From Bacteroidales bacterium (GTDB taxonomy: Bacteria > Bacteroidota > Bacteroidia > Bacteroidales > Muribaculaceae), in the NCBI GenBank assembly GCA_019415705.1, contig DXYS01000021.1, positions 1,899 to 34,438 on the forward strand: 32,540 bases of DNA, read 5' to 3'. A model generated the notes under the pieces. The model was not told the DNA's origin and ran no database searches. It saw only the letters and a list, made by a program, of their open reading frames with translations. Position 1 is the stretch's first letter. Each line of letters starts with the position of its first letter. A program made the translations under genes and the position numbers. Shown here piece after piece: positions 1 through 6,785 of the stretch.

Positions 1-2
1 CG

Positions 3-344
3 TTAAATGCTCTCCTCGCTGCCGATAACCGGCATTTTGTCTGCGGGGAGACGCTTGCGCTTATGAAACCGACCGCCATACTCATCAATACAGCCCGCGG
101 GGGTCTTGTCGACGAGCATGCGCTCGCCTCGGCTCTTCGGGAGCACCGCATTGCTGCCGCCGGCATCGACGTAATGGATTGCGAGCCGCCAAAGACCGAC
201 AATCCTCTGTCGGCTCTTGACAATTGCATTATCACGCCTCATATCGCATGGCAGAGCACCGGCGCGCGCCGACGGCTGCTCGCCGTCACGGCTGATAATC
301 TTGCGGCCTTCATGTCGGGTCATCCGATAAATGTCGTCAGTTGA
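3..344 (+). CDS. D-2-hydroxyacid dehydrogenase, C-terminal fragment (5' end outside window)
   Basis: Partial gene open from the left edge (codon phase begins at base 3). The protein would be an NAD(P)-dependent D-2-hydroxyacid dehydrogenase (glycerate/lactate/phosphoglycerate dehydrogenase-like) that reduces 2-oxoacids or oxidises D-2-hydroxyacids in the cytoplasm. The visible part carries the hallmark tail of the family: LALMKPTAILINTARGG with the substrate-binding Arg, AGIDVMDCEPP with the Glu of the catalytic relay, and TPHIAW with the catalytic His. The last helix and the short C-terminal strand are typical, and the TGA at 342-344 is a natural end. Substrate cannot be told from this fragment. 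The residues at the very edge (LNALLAADN) lack the usual H/CPL sequence, but too little is visible to interpret that. Confidence 0.9.
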   Translation, partial: LNALLAADNRHFVCGETLALMKPTAILINTARGGLVDEHALASALREHRIAAAGIDVMDCEPPKTDNPLSALDNCIITPHIAWQSTGARRRLLAVTADNLAAFMSGHPINVVS

Positions 345-361
345 ATTGTAATATTAAGACA

Positions 362-442
362 TGACCGAGGGCGGCTCTACCTTTATTGGTGTGAGCCGCC
401 CTCACGGTCAGCGGACTATCGCCGGTCGGCTCTACAGTCCGC
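362..442. terminator. Convergent intergenic hairpins, possible bidirectional terminator
   Basis: Between the convergent dehydrogenase and Spy-like genes. One stem pairs 362-377 with 393-410: a 10-bp GC-rich core (agggcggctc/gagccgccct) extended by tgaccg/cggtca across a 2-base bulge. A second, shorter stem pairs 411-417 (gcggact) with 436-442 (agtccgc). Neither is followed by a clear T-run in its reading direction, so termination is inferred from position and stem strength. Confidence 0.5.
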
Positions 443-481
443 AAAAAATCAAAAAGTTAGCGTTGGTCTTGTTGTCCGGCG

Positions 482-970
482 TTATTGTTTGTGCCGGCCA
501 TCACCGCGCAGACGGCGATGGTGCATCATGAGTTGCTGGGTGAACTTACGTTCGGTGTTTTTGAGGCCTAATAATTGTTTTGGATTTAAGATTTGCTTGA
601 ATTTATCGAAATATTCGTTTTCGATGTCGCCTTCGGCTCGTTTAAGTCCGAAAAGTGCGCGTGCTGCCGCTTCGACTTCGACATCAGAGGCCTGAGCGTC
701 AGATGAGACACGCTGCTCGAGGTCGCGTGTCTCGGCGTTGAGGCGTGTGAGGCGGTCTTCCATCTCGTCATATACCGGAAAAAACTCTGACTGCTGTTCT
801 TTGGTCAGGTCGAGCTCGCGTGTTATGAACTGATGCTTATAGTTGCGCACCTCTTCGAGCATGCGCCGGCGGTCGCTGTCGTCGTTCTGAGGATTCTGTG
901 CCGCGGCTGTGGCCGAGCAACAGATTAGGGCGATAGCCGCAATGATTATCGTATGGTAAAGTCTTATCAT
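482..970 (-). CDS. Spy/CpxP-like periplasmic protein (LTXXQ-type), last gene of the ECF operon
   Basis: 162 residues. An N-terminal signal peptide (hydrophobic core about residues 7-17, AAA-Q cleavage near 24) is followed by a highly charged, probably all-helical domain. The segment ITRELDLTKEQQSEFFPVYDEM (about 49-70) resembles the LTxxQ region of the Spy/CpxP family, periplasmic chaperone or sensor proteins of envelope stress. Arg/Glu-rich helices continue to the basic C-terminus. The start codon overlaps the stop of the upstream membrane protein gene by four bases (ATGA), indicating translational coupling. Co-expression with a sigma factor and a membrane protein suggests an envelope-stress output or a sensor feeding back on the regulator. 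The exact function is not shown by the sequence. Confidence 0.75.
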   Translation of the reverse strand: MIRLYHTIIIAAIALICCSATAAAQNPQNDDSDRRRMLEEVRNYKHQFITRELDLTKEQQSEFFPVYDEMEDRLTRLNAETRDLEQRVSSDAQASDVEVEAAARALFGLKRAEGDIENEYFDKFKQILNPKQLLGLKNTERKFTQQLMMHHRRLRGDGRHKQ

Positions 971-1446
971 TCGGCAAATATATTATTATGTGTGGCCGGG
1001 TCAATCAGATTTGGCTCGGTCAGGTCGCTGTCGTTGGCAAAAATTAGTGAATCGGTGTCAAGTCCGTCGTCAATCATTTCGTCGACAAGGTCCCATTGGT
1101 TGATGTCGTCGATGACAAATTCGTTAAAAAATTCATCGCTGCCGAATGCTTCGGCGAGCACCGGATTGCTGTCGACGATGGCATTGCCGTCGGCTGTACC
1201 GCTCATGATTGTGAACATCTTAAGCATGCACCATACGCCGGCAAACATGGCGGCTAAGTAGACATAGGGACGCACACGGGTCCAAAGGGTGGGGGGAGGG
1301 AGGATTACACCGCCGGGATTTTCAGCCTCGTCACGACGTGGCAGGGCGGCAGCCATGCGCGTGGCAAAATCTTCAAAATAGCCGTCGGGAACGGTCAGAC
1401 CGTCGCGCCGGTTAACTTTAAAGAGTATGTCCTTATCTTCGTTCAT
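967..1446 (-). CDS. One-pass membrane protein, probable anti-sigma-like regulator
   Basis: 159 residues from the ATG at 1446; an in-frame TTG 48 bases earlier gives a longer form, but its extension is low-complexity and it would start just after the sigma gene, so I prefer the ATG. The N-terminal half (about 1-55) is soluble and charged, with VPDGYFEDFATRM, a segment often seen in small Bacteroidetes proteins encoded after ECF sigma genes. One transmembrane helix lies at about 57-77 (YVYLAAMFAGVWCMLKMF), and the periplasmic tail is strikingly acidic. Gene order sigma - this gene - Spy-like protein, plus the topology, suggests a cytoplasmic sigma-binding segment anchored in the membrane. I see no zinc-binding HxxxCxxC anti-sigma motif, so the role is inference. 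Confidence 0.65.
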   Translation of the reverse strand: MNEDKDILFKVNRRDGLTVPDGYFEDFATRMAAALPRRDEAENPGGVILPPPTLWTRVRPYVYLAAMFAGVWCMLKMFTIMSGTADGNAIVDSNPVLAEAFGSDEFFNEFVIDDINQWDLVDEMIDDGLDTDSLIFANDSDLTEPNLIDPATHNNIFAE

Positions 1447-1497
1447 GACTTTGGTTTTATCTGTTTTATTTGTTTGACTGAGTCGGAGCGGCAAGGT

Positions 1498-2055
1498 TTA
1501 ATTGCTATTGAGTAAAAATTGTTCGATTTTTTTTACTGCAAGATGATATGAGGCTTTCAGAGCGCCTACACTTGTGCCGAGTATCGACGACATGTCTTCG
1601 TATTTCATATCGTCATAATATTTCATGTTGAACACAAGCCGTTGTTTCTCAGGGAGTGTAGCGACGGCTTCGCGGAGTTTTTTTACGAGTTCGTCGCCGT
1701 CAAACCATTCGTCGGCCTCAATGGAGTTGATTAATGCCGACTCTTGGTCGTCTAACGATAGGTTGAGCCGTTTGCGCTCACGTTCGAGCCATGAGATGCT
1801 CTCGTTGATGGCGATTTTGTATAGCCATGTCGACAGACGGGCGTCGCCGCGAAAATTTTCGATTGACGACCATGCTTTCATAAATGTGTTTTGCAGCAAG
1901 TCATTAGCGTCGTCATGGTTGATGACCATACGGCGTATCTGGCGGTAGAGGGGCTCGCTGTAAAGATGTATCAGCTCGCCGAATGCCTCGCGACATGTCT
2001 TGGGGTCGCGGAGTCGTTCGATTAGTTGCGGATTTTCGGCGGGCAGTGTCGACAT
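1498..2055 (-). CDS. ECF-family RNA polymerase sigma factor (RpoE-like)
   Basis: 185 residues, the usual size for a group IV sigma factor. Region 2 spans about 26-92, with the core-binding and -10-recognition sequence DDANDLLQNTFMKAWSSI and the STWLYKIAINESISWLER helix. Region 4 spans about 125-178, with LPEKQRLVFNMKYYDDMKYEDMSSILGTSVGALKASYHLAVKKI forming the -35-binding helix-turn-helix. It is the first gene of a three-gene minus-strand operon, followed by a membrane protein and a periplasmic Spy-like protein, the classic arrangement for an envelope-responsive regulator. No housekeeping TAnnTTTG promoter is visible in the 125 bases upstream, which would fit autoregulation by the sigma factor itself, though that is inference. 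Confidence 0.93.
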   Translation of the reverse strand: MSTLPAENPQLIERLRDPKTCREAFGELIHLYSEPLYRQIRRMVINHDDANDLLQNTFMKAWSSIENFRGDARLSTWLYKIAINESISWLERERKRLNLSLDDQESALINSIEADEWFDGDELVKKLREAVATLPEKQRLVFNMKYYDDMKYEDMSSILGTSVGALKASYHLAVKKIEQFLLNSN

Positions 2056-2175
2056 CTGTCTTTCAGGGCGTGTATAAAGGGTGATTTGTATGGTTTACGT
2101 CTGTAAAATTAAGTATTTTAATTTGATTATGCGTCGAGATGCTTACATTTTAATATTTATTTCAACAAAAAGACT

Positions 2176-2183
2176 TAACTTTG
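2176..2183 (+). promoter_or_regulatory. Candidate -7 element (TAACTTTG) for the TonB receptor gene
   Basis: Exact match to the Bacteroidetes TAnnTTTG -7 consensus. No good TTTG is visible at the -33 position. If used, transcription would begin at about 2188-2192, only a few bases before the ATG at 2193, giving a nearly leaderless mRNA. It also rules out the in-frame TTG at 2181, which lies inside the element. Confidence 0.45.
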
Positions 2184-2192
2184 AACACGGAT

Positions 2193-4430
2193 ATGAAACG
2201 TACAGCCCTGTTATTATCGCTCTCAATATATGCGGCCCTGAACATTGCAGCCGTTGAAGTGAAAGATACCCTGTCAGTAGACAAAGGTCATCGTAAACTT
2301 CGCGAATTAGAGGTAATCGGTGTCAAGCAGATGCCTGTGGCCGATATGTCGCCGGTGACCCGCATTTCACCGGCTATGGTGCGCCGTTATAATATATATG
2401 ATGCGAAAGACATCAGTGAGATTGCTCCCAATATCTATATGCCCGATTACGGCTCGCGCATGACGTCGACCATCTATGCCCGCGGCCTCGGAGCGCGTAT
2501 AGATCAGCCGGTCGTAGGGCTGAGCATCGACAATGTACCGGTGCTTAACAAGGATGCTTACGATTTCGATATGGCCGATATTGAGAGTATCGAGGTGCTC
2601 CGCGGCGCTCAGGCCGTGCTCAACGGCCGTAACACTATGGGCGGTCAGATAAACATACTGACGATGTCGCCCCGGCGTTGGCAGGGTCTCAGGCTTATGG
2701 CACAATACGGGCGTGCCAACACCGCCAAGGTGTCGGCCGGCTGGTACCTTAAATTCTCTGATGCATGGGCCGCGTCACTCACCGGTCTGTTTTCGACGTC
2801 AGACGGTTTTTTTCGCAACGATTACAACGGGTCGCGTCTTGACCGCGAGCGTTCGGGGTCTGTGCGTCTTAAGGCGGAATGGCATCCGTCGTCATGGCTT
2901 TCGGTCAGCAACGTTGCTTCTGTGTCTGTCAACCGTCAGGGCGGTTACCCGTATGAATCGCTCGCTACGGGACGCATAGCGTTCAATGATACCTGCTTTT
3001 ATCACCGTACGACTTTTGCCGACGGCCTGACCGTGGCGTGGGCCGGCAAGCGTGTGGTGGTGACATCCGTGACGAGCGCGCAATATATCGACGACAATAT
3101 GACGCTTGATCAGGATTTTCTGCCTGACGATTATTTCACGCTGACACAAAAACGGCGCGAATGGGCTTTGACCGAAGATCTCTTTACCAAAGGCTCGCGC
3201 GGCGCTTACGACTGGCTCGGGGGCGTGTTTGCGTTCTATAAGACCGGTGATATGGAAGCTCCGGTAACCTTCGGCGACACGGGTATCAAAAGACTGATTG
3301 AGGACCGCCGCAACTCCATAAACCCCTATTATCCCATAGCATGGGACAGCCGCAGTTTTGTGCTCGGCAGTGAGTTTACCCCCGTATCGCGTGGCTTCGC
3401 CCTTTATCATCAGAGTGACTACAGTCTCGGCGACTGGGAGTTTCAGGCCGGATTGAGATGGGATTTTGAGCGTGTGTCTCTTGATTATCACAGTTTCTGT
3501 CAGACGGGATTCTCAACAATGCGTCTTGGCGAAGACGGCGTGCTCAGCCCCTATGGACATAGCGCTGTAGATATTAATGACAAAGGTGACATCGCACATA
3601 ATTATAATGAACTCTTGCCTAAACTGAGTGTGGGGCGCCGACTGCCGTTCGGACGCGCATATATTACGGTTTCCAAAGCCTATAAAGCGGGAGGGTATAA
3701 CACGCAGATGTTCAGCGACGTGCTTCAGCAGCGCATCATGCAGTTTATGGGGCTTTCGCCAAATTACGGCCTTGATGAAATAGTGTCATACAAACCCGAA
3801 AAAAGCTGGAACTACGAGATAGGACTGAAAACATCGTGGCTTAACGGACGGCTGACGGCTGATTTCGCCGCGTTTTTTATTGATTGCCGTGACCAGCAGC
3901 TGACAATGTTTCCACCCGGCACTGTCACCGGTCGTGTGATGACTAATGCCGGCCGCACATTCAGCCGCGGCTTTGAGCTGTCGGCCTTTTATGAGCCTGT
4001 CGACAATCTGAGTTTCAGGGCGTCTTATGGATATACGCACGCCACGTTCAGACGTTTTGTCGATTCGCGCAATGATTATGCCGGCAAGCGTCTGCCTTAT
4101 GCGCCGGCCAATACACTCTTTGTCTCGGCTGACTGGCGTATGCCGGTGACTATATTTAAAGAGGTCGTGCCGTCTGCATCGGTCAGCGTGCGCGGCGCCG
4201 GCGATATCTACTGGGACGAACTCAATACCATCCGCCAGCCGTTCTATGCGTTGCTCGGCGCGTCAGTCTCGTTTTCGGCGCCTCGATGGAGTCTGAAACT
4301 ATGGGGTGAAAATCTTACGTCGACGCGCTATAATACATTTTATTTCGTGTCGATAGGCAACGCCTTTGTGCAGCGTGCGCGTCCGTGGCAGATTGGCGCC
4401 ACTCTGCGAGTCACGCTCGACAATCTCTGA
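2193..4430 (+). CDS. TonB-dependent outer membrane receptor
   Basis: 745 residues from the ATG at 2193. The hydrophobic start MKRTALLLSLSIYAALNIAA is a signal peptide. ELEVIGVKQ (about 39-47) is TonB-box-like and opens a plug domain to about residue 165, containing IYARGLGARIDQPVVGLSIDNVP and the strongly conserved IESIEVLRGAQAVLNGRNTMGGQINI. The remainder alternates aromatic and polar residues as expected for a 22-strand barrel, including the late-barrel segments YKPEKSWNYEIGLKTSW and LSFRASYGYTHATF. There is no N-terminal CarboxypepD_reg domain, so it is not of the SusC type. That favours a siderophore, metal or cofactor substrate, but no residue identifies the ligand. It is divergent from the ECF operon and followed by a lipoprotein with its own promoter. 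Confidence 0.93.
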   Translation: MKRTALLLSLSIYAALNIAAVEVKDTLSVDKGHRKLRELEVIGVKQMPVADMSPVTRISPAMVRRYNIYDAKDISEIAPNIYMPDYGSRMTSTIYARGLGARIDQPVVGLSIDNVPVLNKDAYDFDMADIESIEVLRGAQAVLNGRNTMGGQINILTMSPRRWQGLRLMAQYGRANTAKVSAGWYLKFSDAWAASLTGLFSTSDGFFRNDYNGSRLDRERSGSVRLKAEWHPSSWLSVSNVASVSVNRQGGYPYESLATGRIAFNDTCFYHRTTFADGLTVAWAGKRVVVTSVTSAQYIDDNMTLDQDFLPDDYFTLTQKRREWALTEDLFTKGSRGAYDWLGGVFAFYKTGDMEAPVTFGDTGIKRLIEDRRNSINPYYPIAWDSRSFVLGSEFTPVSRGFALYHQSDYSLGDWEFQAGLRWDFERVSLDYHSFCQTGFSTMRLGEDGVLSPYGHSAVDINDKGDIAHNYNELLPKLSVGRRLPFGRAYITVSKAYKAGGYNTQMFSDVLQQRIMQFMGLSPNYGLDEIVSYKPEKSWNYEIGLKTSWLNGRLTADFAAFFIDCRDQQLTMFPPGTVTGRVMTNAGRTFSRGFELSAFYEPVDNLSFRASYGYTHATFRRFVDSRNDYAGKRLPYAPANTLFVSADWRMPVTIFKEVVPSASVSVRGAGDIYWDELNTIRQPFYALLGASVSFSAPRWSLKLWGENLTSTRYNTFYFVSIGNAFVQRARPWQIGATLRVTLDNL

Positions 4431-4443
4431 ACATTCTCCGGAC

Positions 4444-4482
4444 TTTTGTTAAGGTTTTGTTAAGTTTGACACGACTTTTGTT
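4444..4482 (+). repeat. Three phased TTTTGTT repeats upstream of the lipoprotein promoter
   Basis: TTTTGTT occurs at 4444-4450, 4455-4461 and 4476-4482. The first two are part of a perfect 10-base direct repeat, TTTTGTTAAG. Start-to-start distances are 11 and 21 bases, about one and two helical turns, so all three lie on the same DNA face. The third overlaps the -33 TTTG. A regulator-binding site is possible but unproven. Confidence 0.5.
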
Positions 4483-4508
4483 CAAAGGCGCGAGTTTTCT
4501 TATATTTG
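4477..4508 (+). promoter_or_regulatory. Bacteroidetes-type promoter for the 303-residue lipoprotein
   Basis: TTTG at 4477-4480, a 20-base spacer and TATATTTG at 4501-4508 match the -33/-7 consensus closely. The predicted start, a few bases after 4508, leaves a leader of roughly 45 bases that is AT-rich. Confidence 0.75.
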
Positions 4509-4558
4509 CGCGAAATAAATCGACATTATCAAATTTATAAGAATACATTTAATTAATT

Positions 4559-5470
4559 ATGAAATTTAGAACCATGGCCGTTTCGGCCGCTGTCGCGTTG
4601 CTTGTCCTGACTTCATGCAGCCATATTCCCGACGGCAACGGAGGCTCATTTGTCGTAGGACAAAGCCTGTCAGACTGTGTGACACGAGTAGAGGATAATG
4701 AGGGTGCATATACAACTGTTTTCTCAAACCTCGGTTTCGGACTTAAATATGATTATACTAATAATGTGCTCGAGATGTCAGTGACGGGTGTAGCTCTGCC
4801 TGACGGCTCGTCAAACGGCGTCGCTTACCCGACGATGAAATTCACCAATCTGCCTTTTAAATACAACTCAGCCGGTTGGAAAGTCGTTGAAGTTAAGAAT
4901 GTGCAGCCTACCATCTCGGGTTACAACACCGCGCCGATGTTTACCTCCGTCAAGTTCTTTCTGCATGACCTGACAACTAATGACAATGGCTACGCCTGCG
5001 ATGTCTACTATGAGTTTGAAGTTGATGGCCGCTATACATTAACGGGTATCTATAAAAAAGGCATAACTAAGTCTATAGCTCCCGACGGCAGTACGTTCAT
5101 AACGGGCACCGGCTCGCTCACCGACCGTGCGGCTTACTATTTGGTTGACTATGACTTTGCCAACAAGACGGCTGATTTCTATATTTACCGTGCTCAGTTC
5201 CACTCAGGCATGCCGGCACTTAACCTTATCCTGCCTGAAGTGCCCTTTACGACCGAGAGCGACGGCTCTGTCATCAGATTCTCGGCTGCTTCGATAACTC
5301 CGAGCATGCAGATGCCCGGCGCTCCGGCTACTCCTAATCCTGCTTTCCCCATAACCGATTTCTCGGCGGAGGTGAGCGCTTTTGTCGGCTTGCAGATTGA
5401 CTTTAAATGTAACTTCCGCGGCGACATCTATACGGTCTCTGTTACAACCAAAGATGTAAACGACCTATAA
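4559..5470 (+). CDS. Uncharacterised secreted lipoprotein
   Basis: 303 residues. The lipoprotein signal peptide has a clear lipobox, LVLTSC, with the lipidated Cys at about residue 20, then SHIPDGNGG, a flexible linker. The mature part is rich in beta-strand-forming alternation and aromatic residues (for example AAYYLVDYDFANKTADFYIYRAQF), with no enzyme motif I recognise. Its repeated Asp/Thr/Tyr-containing strands suggest an all-beta outer-membrane-anchored protein. It follows the TonB receptor but has its own promoter and terminator. It could be a surface partner of that receptor, yet it has no SusD-like helical character. I do not assign a family. Confidence 0.8.
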   Translation: MKFRTMAVSAAVALLVLTSCSHIPDGNGGSFVVGQSLSDCVTRVEDNEGAYTTVFSNLGFGLKYDYTNNVLEMSVTGVALPDGSSNGVAYPTMKFTNLPFKYNSAGWKVVEVKNVQPTISGYNTAPMFTSVKFFLHDLTTNDNGYACDVYYEFEVDGRYTLTGIYKKGITKSIAPDGSTFITGTGSLTDRAAYYLVDYDFANKTADFYIYRAQFHSGMPALNLILPEVPFTTESDGSVIRFSAASITPSMQMPGAPATPNPAFPITDFSAEVSAFVGLQIDFKCNFRGDIYTVSVTTKDVNDL

Positions 5471-5489
5471 TAATTCGGAAACTTATATC

Positions 5490-5531
5490 GACAGGGCGGA
5501 GCCGGCACAGCCGGTCCGCCCTGTCTTTTTT
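5490..5531 (+). terminator. Rho-independent terminator after the lipoprotein gene
   Basis: GC-rich hairpin in which gacagggcgg...ccgccctgtc continues inward through a one-base bulge to gccgg/ccggc. It is followed directly by six T (5526-5531). It separates the lipoprotein from the energy operon. Confidence 0.9.
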
Positions 5532-5648
5532 ATAATAGTGGTAATTGCATTGATTGAAACAGCAATTATTATAGTCAAACGGTCGGATTAGAAAACTGCG
5601 ATTAAAAAAAGTTTTAAACAATAATGGCGTATCTTGCGATAATTTGCT

Positions 5649-5656
5649 TATATTTG
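5649..5656 (+). promoter_or_regulatory. Candidate promoter -7 element (TATATTTG) of the nuo-atp operon
   Basis: Exact TAnnTTTG match about 90 bases before nuoA; no good TTTG lies at the -33 spacing. A second match, TAAATTTG at 5714-5721, also lacks a -33 box and would give a leader of only about 20 bases. The upstream one is preferred because the strong terminator and an AT-rich tract precede it, but both remain possible. Confidence 0.55.
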
Positions 5657-5676
5657 CACAAAATTATAGGTAGGAT

Positions 5677-5705
5677 GACTGTCCGGACTATCGGTCCGGC
5701 ATGTC
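5677..5705 (+). other. Leader hairpin upstream of nuoA
   Basis: Within the predicted 5' leader, ccggac (5683-5688) pairs with gtccgg (5694-5699) around a 5-base loop. A 3-bp outer helix, gac/gtc (5677-5679 with 5703-5705), closes over an internal loop. No T-run follows, so it is not an obvious terminator. An mRNA-stability or regulatory role is speculative. Confidence 0.35.
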
Positions 5706-5745
5706 TTTGTCCTTAAATTTGTTCTGAAAATCACTATAAATCAAT

Positions 5746-6126
5746 ATGATAACATTAGACATTTTTGGAATTTCGAACAATGGATTGCTCGCTGTGACAG
5801 CCCTTTTGACGGGCTTTGCGCTGGTCGCCCTCGCGATGTGGATTGCCAAGCTGATTTCACCGCGTTCGTTTAATCCGCAGAAAGGCGAGGCCTATGAATG
5901 TGGTATCCCCACGCGCGGCGAGAGTATGTCGCAGTTTCACATAGGCTATTATCTGTTTGCTATTCTCTTCCTTATGTTCGATGTCGAAACCGTGTTCCTT
6001 TTCCCTTGGGCTGTGCAGATGCGCTCTTTAGGCGTTGACGGTCTTATCAGCATCGCGGTATTTTTCGGCGTTTTAGTATTAGGCCTTGTATATGCATGGC
6101 GGAAAGGAGCTCTCGAATGGAAGTAA
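5746..6126 (+). CDS. nuoA: NADH-quinone oxidoreductase subunit A
   Basis: 126 residues with three membrane helices (about 10-36, 66-88 and 97-117). It is a small subunit at the junction of the membrane and peripheral arms of complex I, next to the quinone channel. Family markers are KGEAYECGIP with the conserved Cys (residue 52) in the loop after helix 1, and FLMFDVETVFLFPWA with the acidic Asp79/Glu81 pair. It is the first gene of the eighteen-gene unit. Its last ten bases overlap the start of nuoB. Confidence 0.97.
   Translation: MITLDIFGISNNGLLAVTALLTGFALVALAMWIAKLISPRSFNPQKGEAYECGIPTRGESMSQFHIGYYLFAILFLMFDVETVFLFPWAVQMRSLGVDGLISIAVFFGVLVLGLVYAWRKGALEWK
6105..6109 (+). promoter_or_regulatory. 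Shine-Dalgarno AGGAG deciding the nuoB start
   Basis: AGGAG lies 7 bases before the ATG at 6117, inside the end of nuoA. Such a clear ribosome-binding sequence is unusual in this window. It favours 6117 over the in-frame ATG at 6096. Confidence 0.6.
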
Positions 6127-6725
6127 CAACAAAAAGCATGCCTTACGAGGCATTTAAAGATAACGAGTATATCGAAAAACTCGTTCAGCAGCTTAAAGAC
6201 AGCGGCACCAACGTCATCGTAGGGTCGCTTGACAAGCTCATCAACTGGGGGCGGTCTAACTCATTATGGCCACTCACTTTCGCCACCAGTTGCTGCGGTA
6301 TCGAATTTGTGTCGCTCGGCGCCGCAAGATTCGATATGGCCCGTTTTGGGTGGGAAGTAGCGCGTGCCTCGCCACGTCAGGCCGACTTTATGATGGTCGC
6401 CGGTACGATTGTCAACCGCATGGTGCCTGTCTTCCGTCGTCTCTACGACCAGCTTGCCGAGCCTAAATATGTCATTGCATGCGGCAGCTGCGCTATCTCA
6501 GGCGGTCCGTTCCGCCGCAGCTATCATGTCGCCAAAGGCATAGAGGACATCGTGCCCGTCGACGTGTTTGTGCCCGGTTGCCCCCCGCGCCCCGAAGCCA
6601 TGATTTATGGCATTATGCAACTTTCGCGTAAAATCAAGGTCGAAAGATTTTTTGGCGGCGTCAACCGTCAGGAAAAACAAAAAGAATTTCTCGCGTCTCA
6701 CCCCGTCGAGGGCGTCGAGGACTGA
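6117..6725 (+). CDS. nuoB: NADH-quinone oxidoreductase subunit B (N2 iron-sulfur subunit)
   Basis: 202 residues from the ATG at 6117, overlapping nuoA by ten bases. NuoB holds the terminal 4Fe-4S cluster N2 that passes electrons to quinone. The four expected ligands are present: adjacent Cys59-Cys60 in ATSCCGIEF, Cys125 in ACGSCAISGG and Cys155 in VPGCPPRPEA. MARFGWEVARASPRQADFM is also characteristic. An upstream ATG at 6096 would add MAERSSR but has no ribosome-binding sequence. The C-terminal about 30 residues (RQEKQKEFLASHPVEGVED) are a polar tail. Confidence 0.97.
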   Translation: MEVTTKSMPYEAFKDNEYIEKLVQQLKDSGTNVIVGSLDKLINWGRSNSLWPLTFATSCCGIEFVSLGAARFDMARFGWEVARASPRQADFMMVAGTIVNRMVPVFRRLYDQLAEPKYVIACGSCAISGGPFRRSYHVAKGIEDIVPVDVFVPGCPPRPEAMIYGIMQLSRKIKVERFFGGVNRQEKQKEFLASHPVEGVED

Positions 6726-6785
6726 GAAAATGCCTGATAGAACATAAGTCATTAATCACCAATCAGCAAGACAATATCACTCAAT

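Noticed and set aside
5714..5721. TAAATTTG as the nuo promoter
   Set aside because: It matches the -7 consensus but has no -33 box and would leave a very short leader; kept only as an alternative to 5649-5656.
6096..6116. Earlier ATG for nuoB
   Set aside because: No ribosome-binding sequence precedes it, whereas AGGAG sits 7 bases before 6117.
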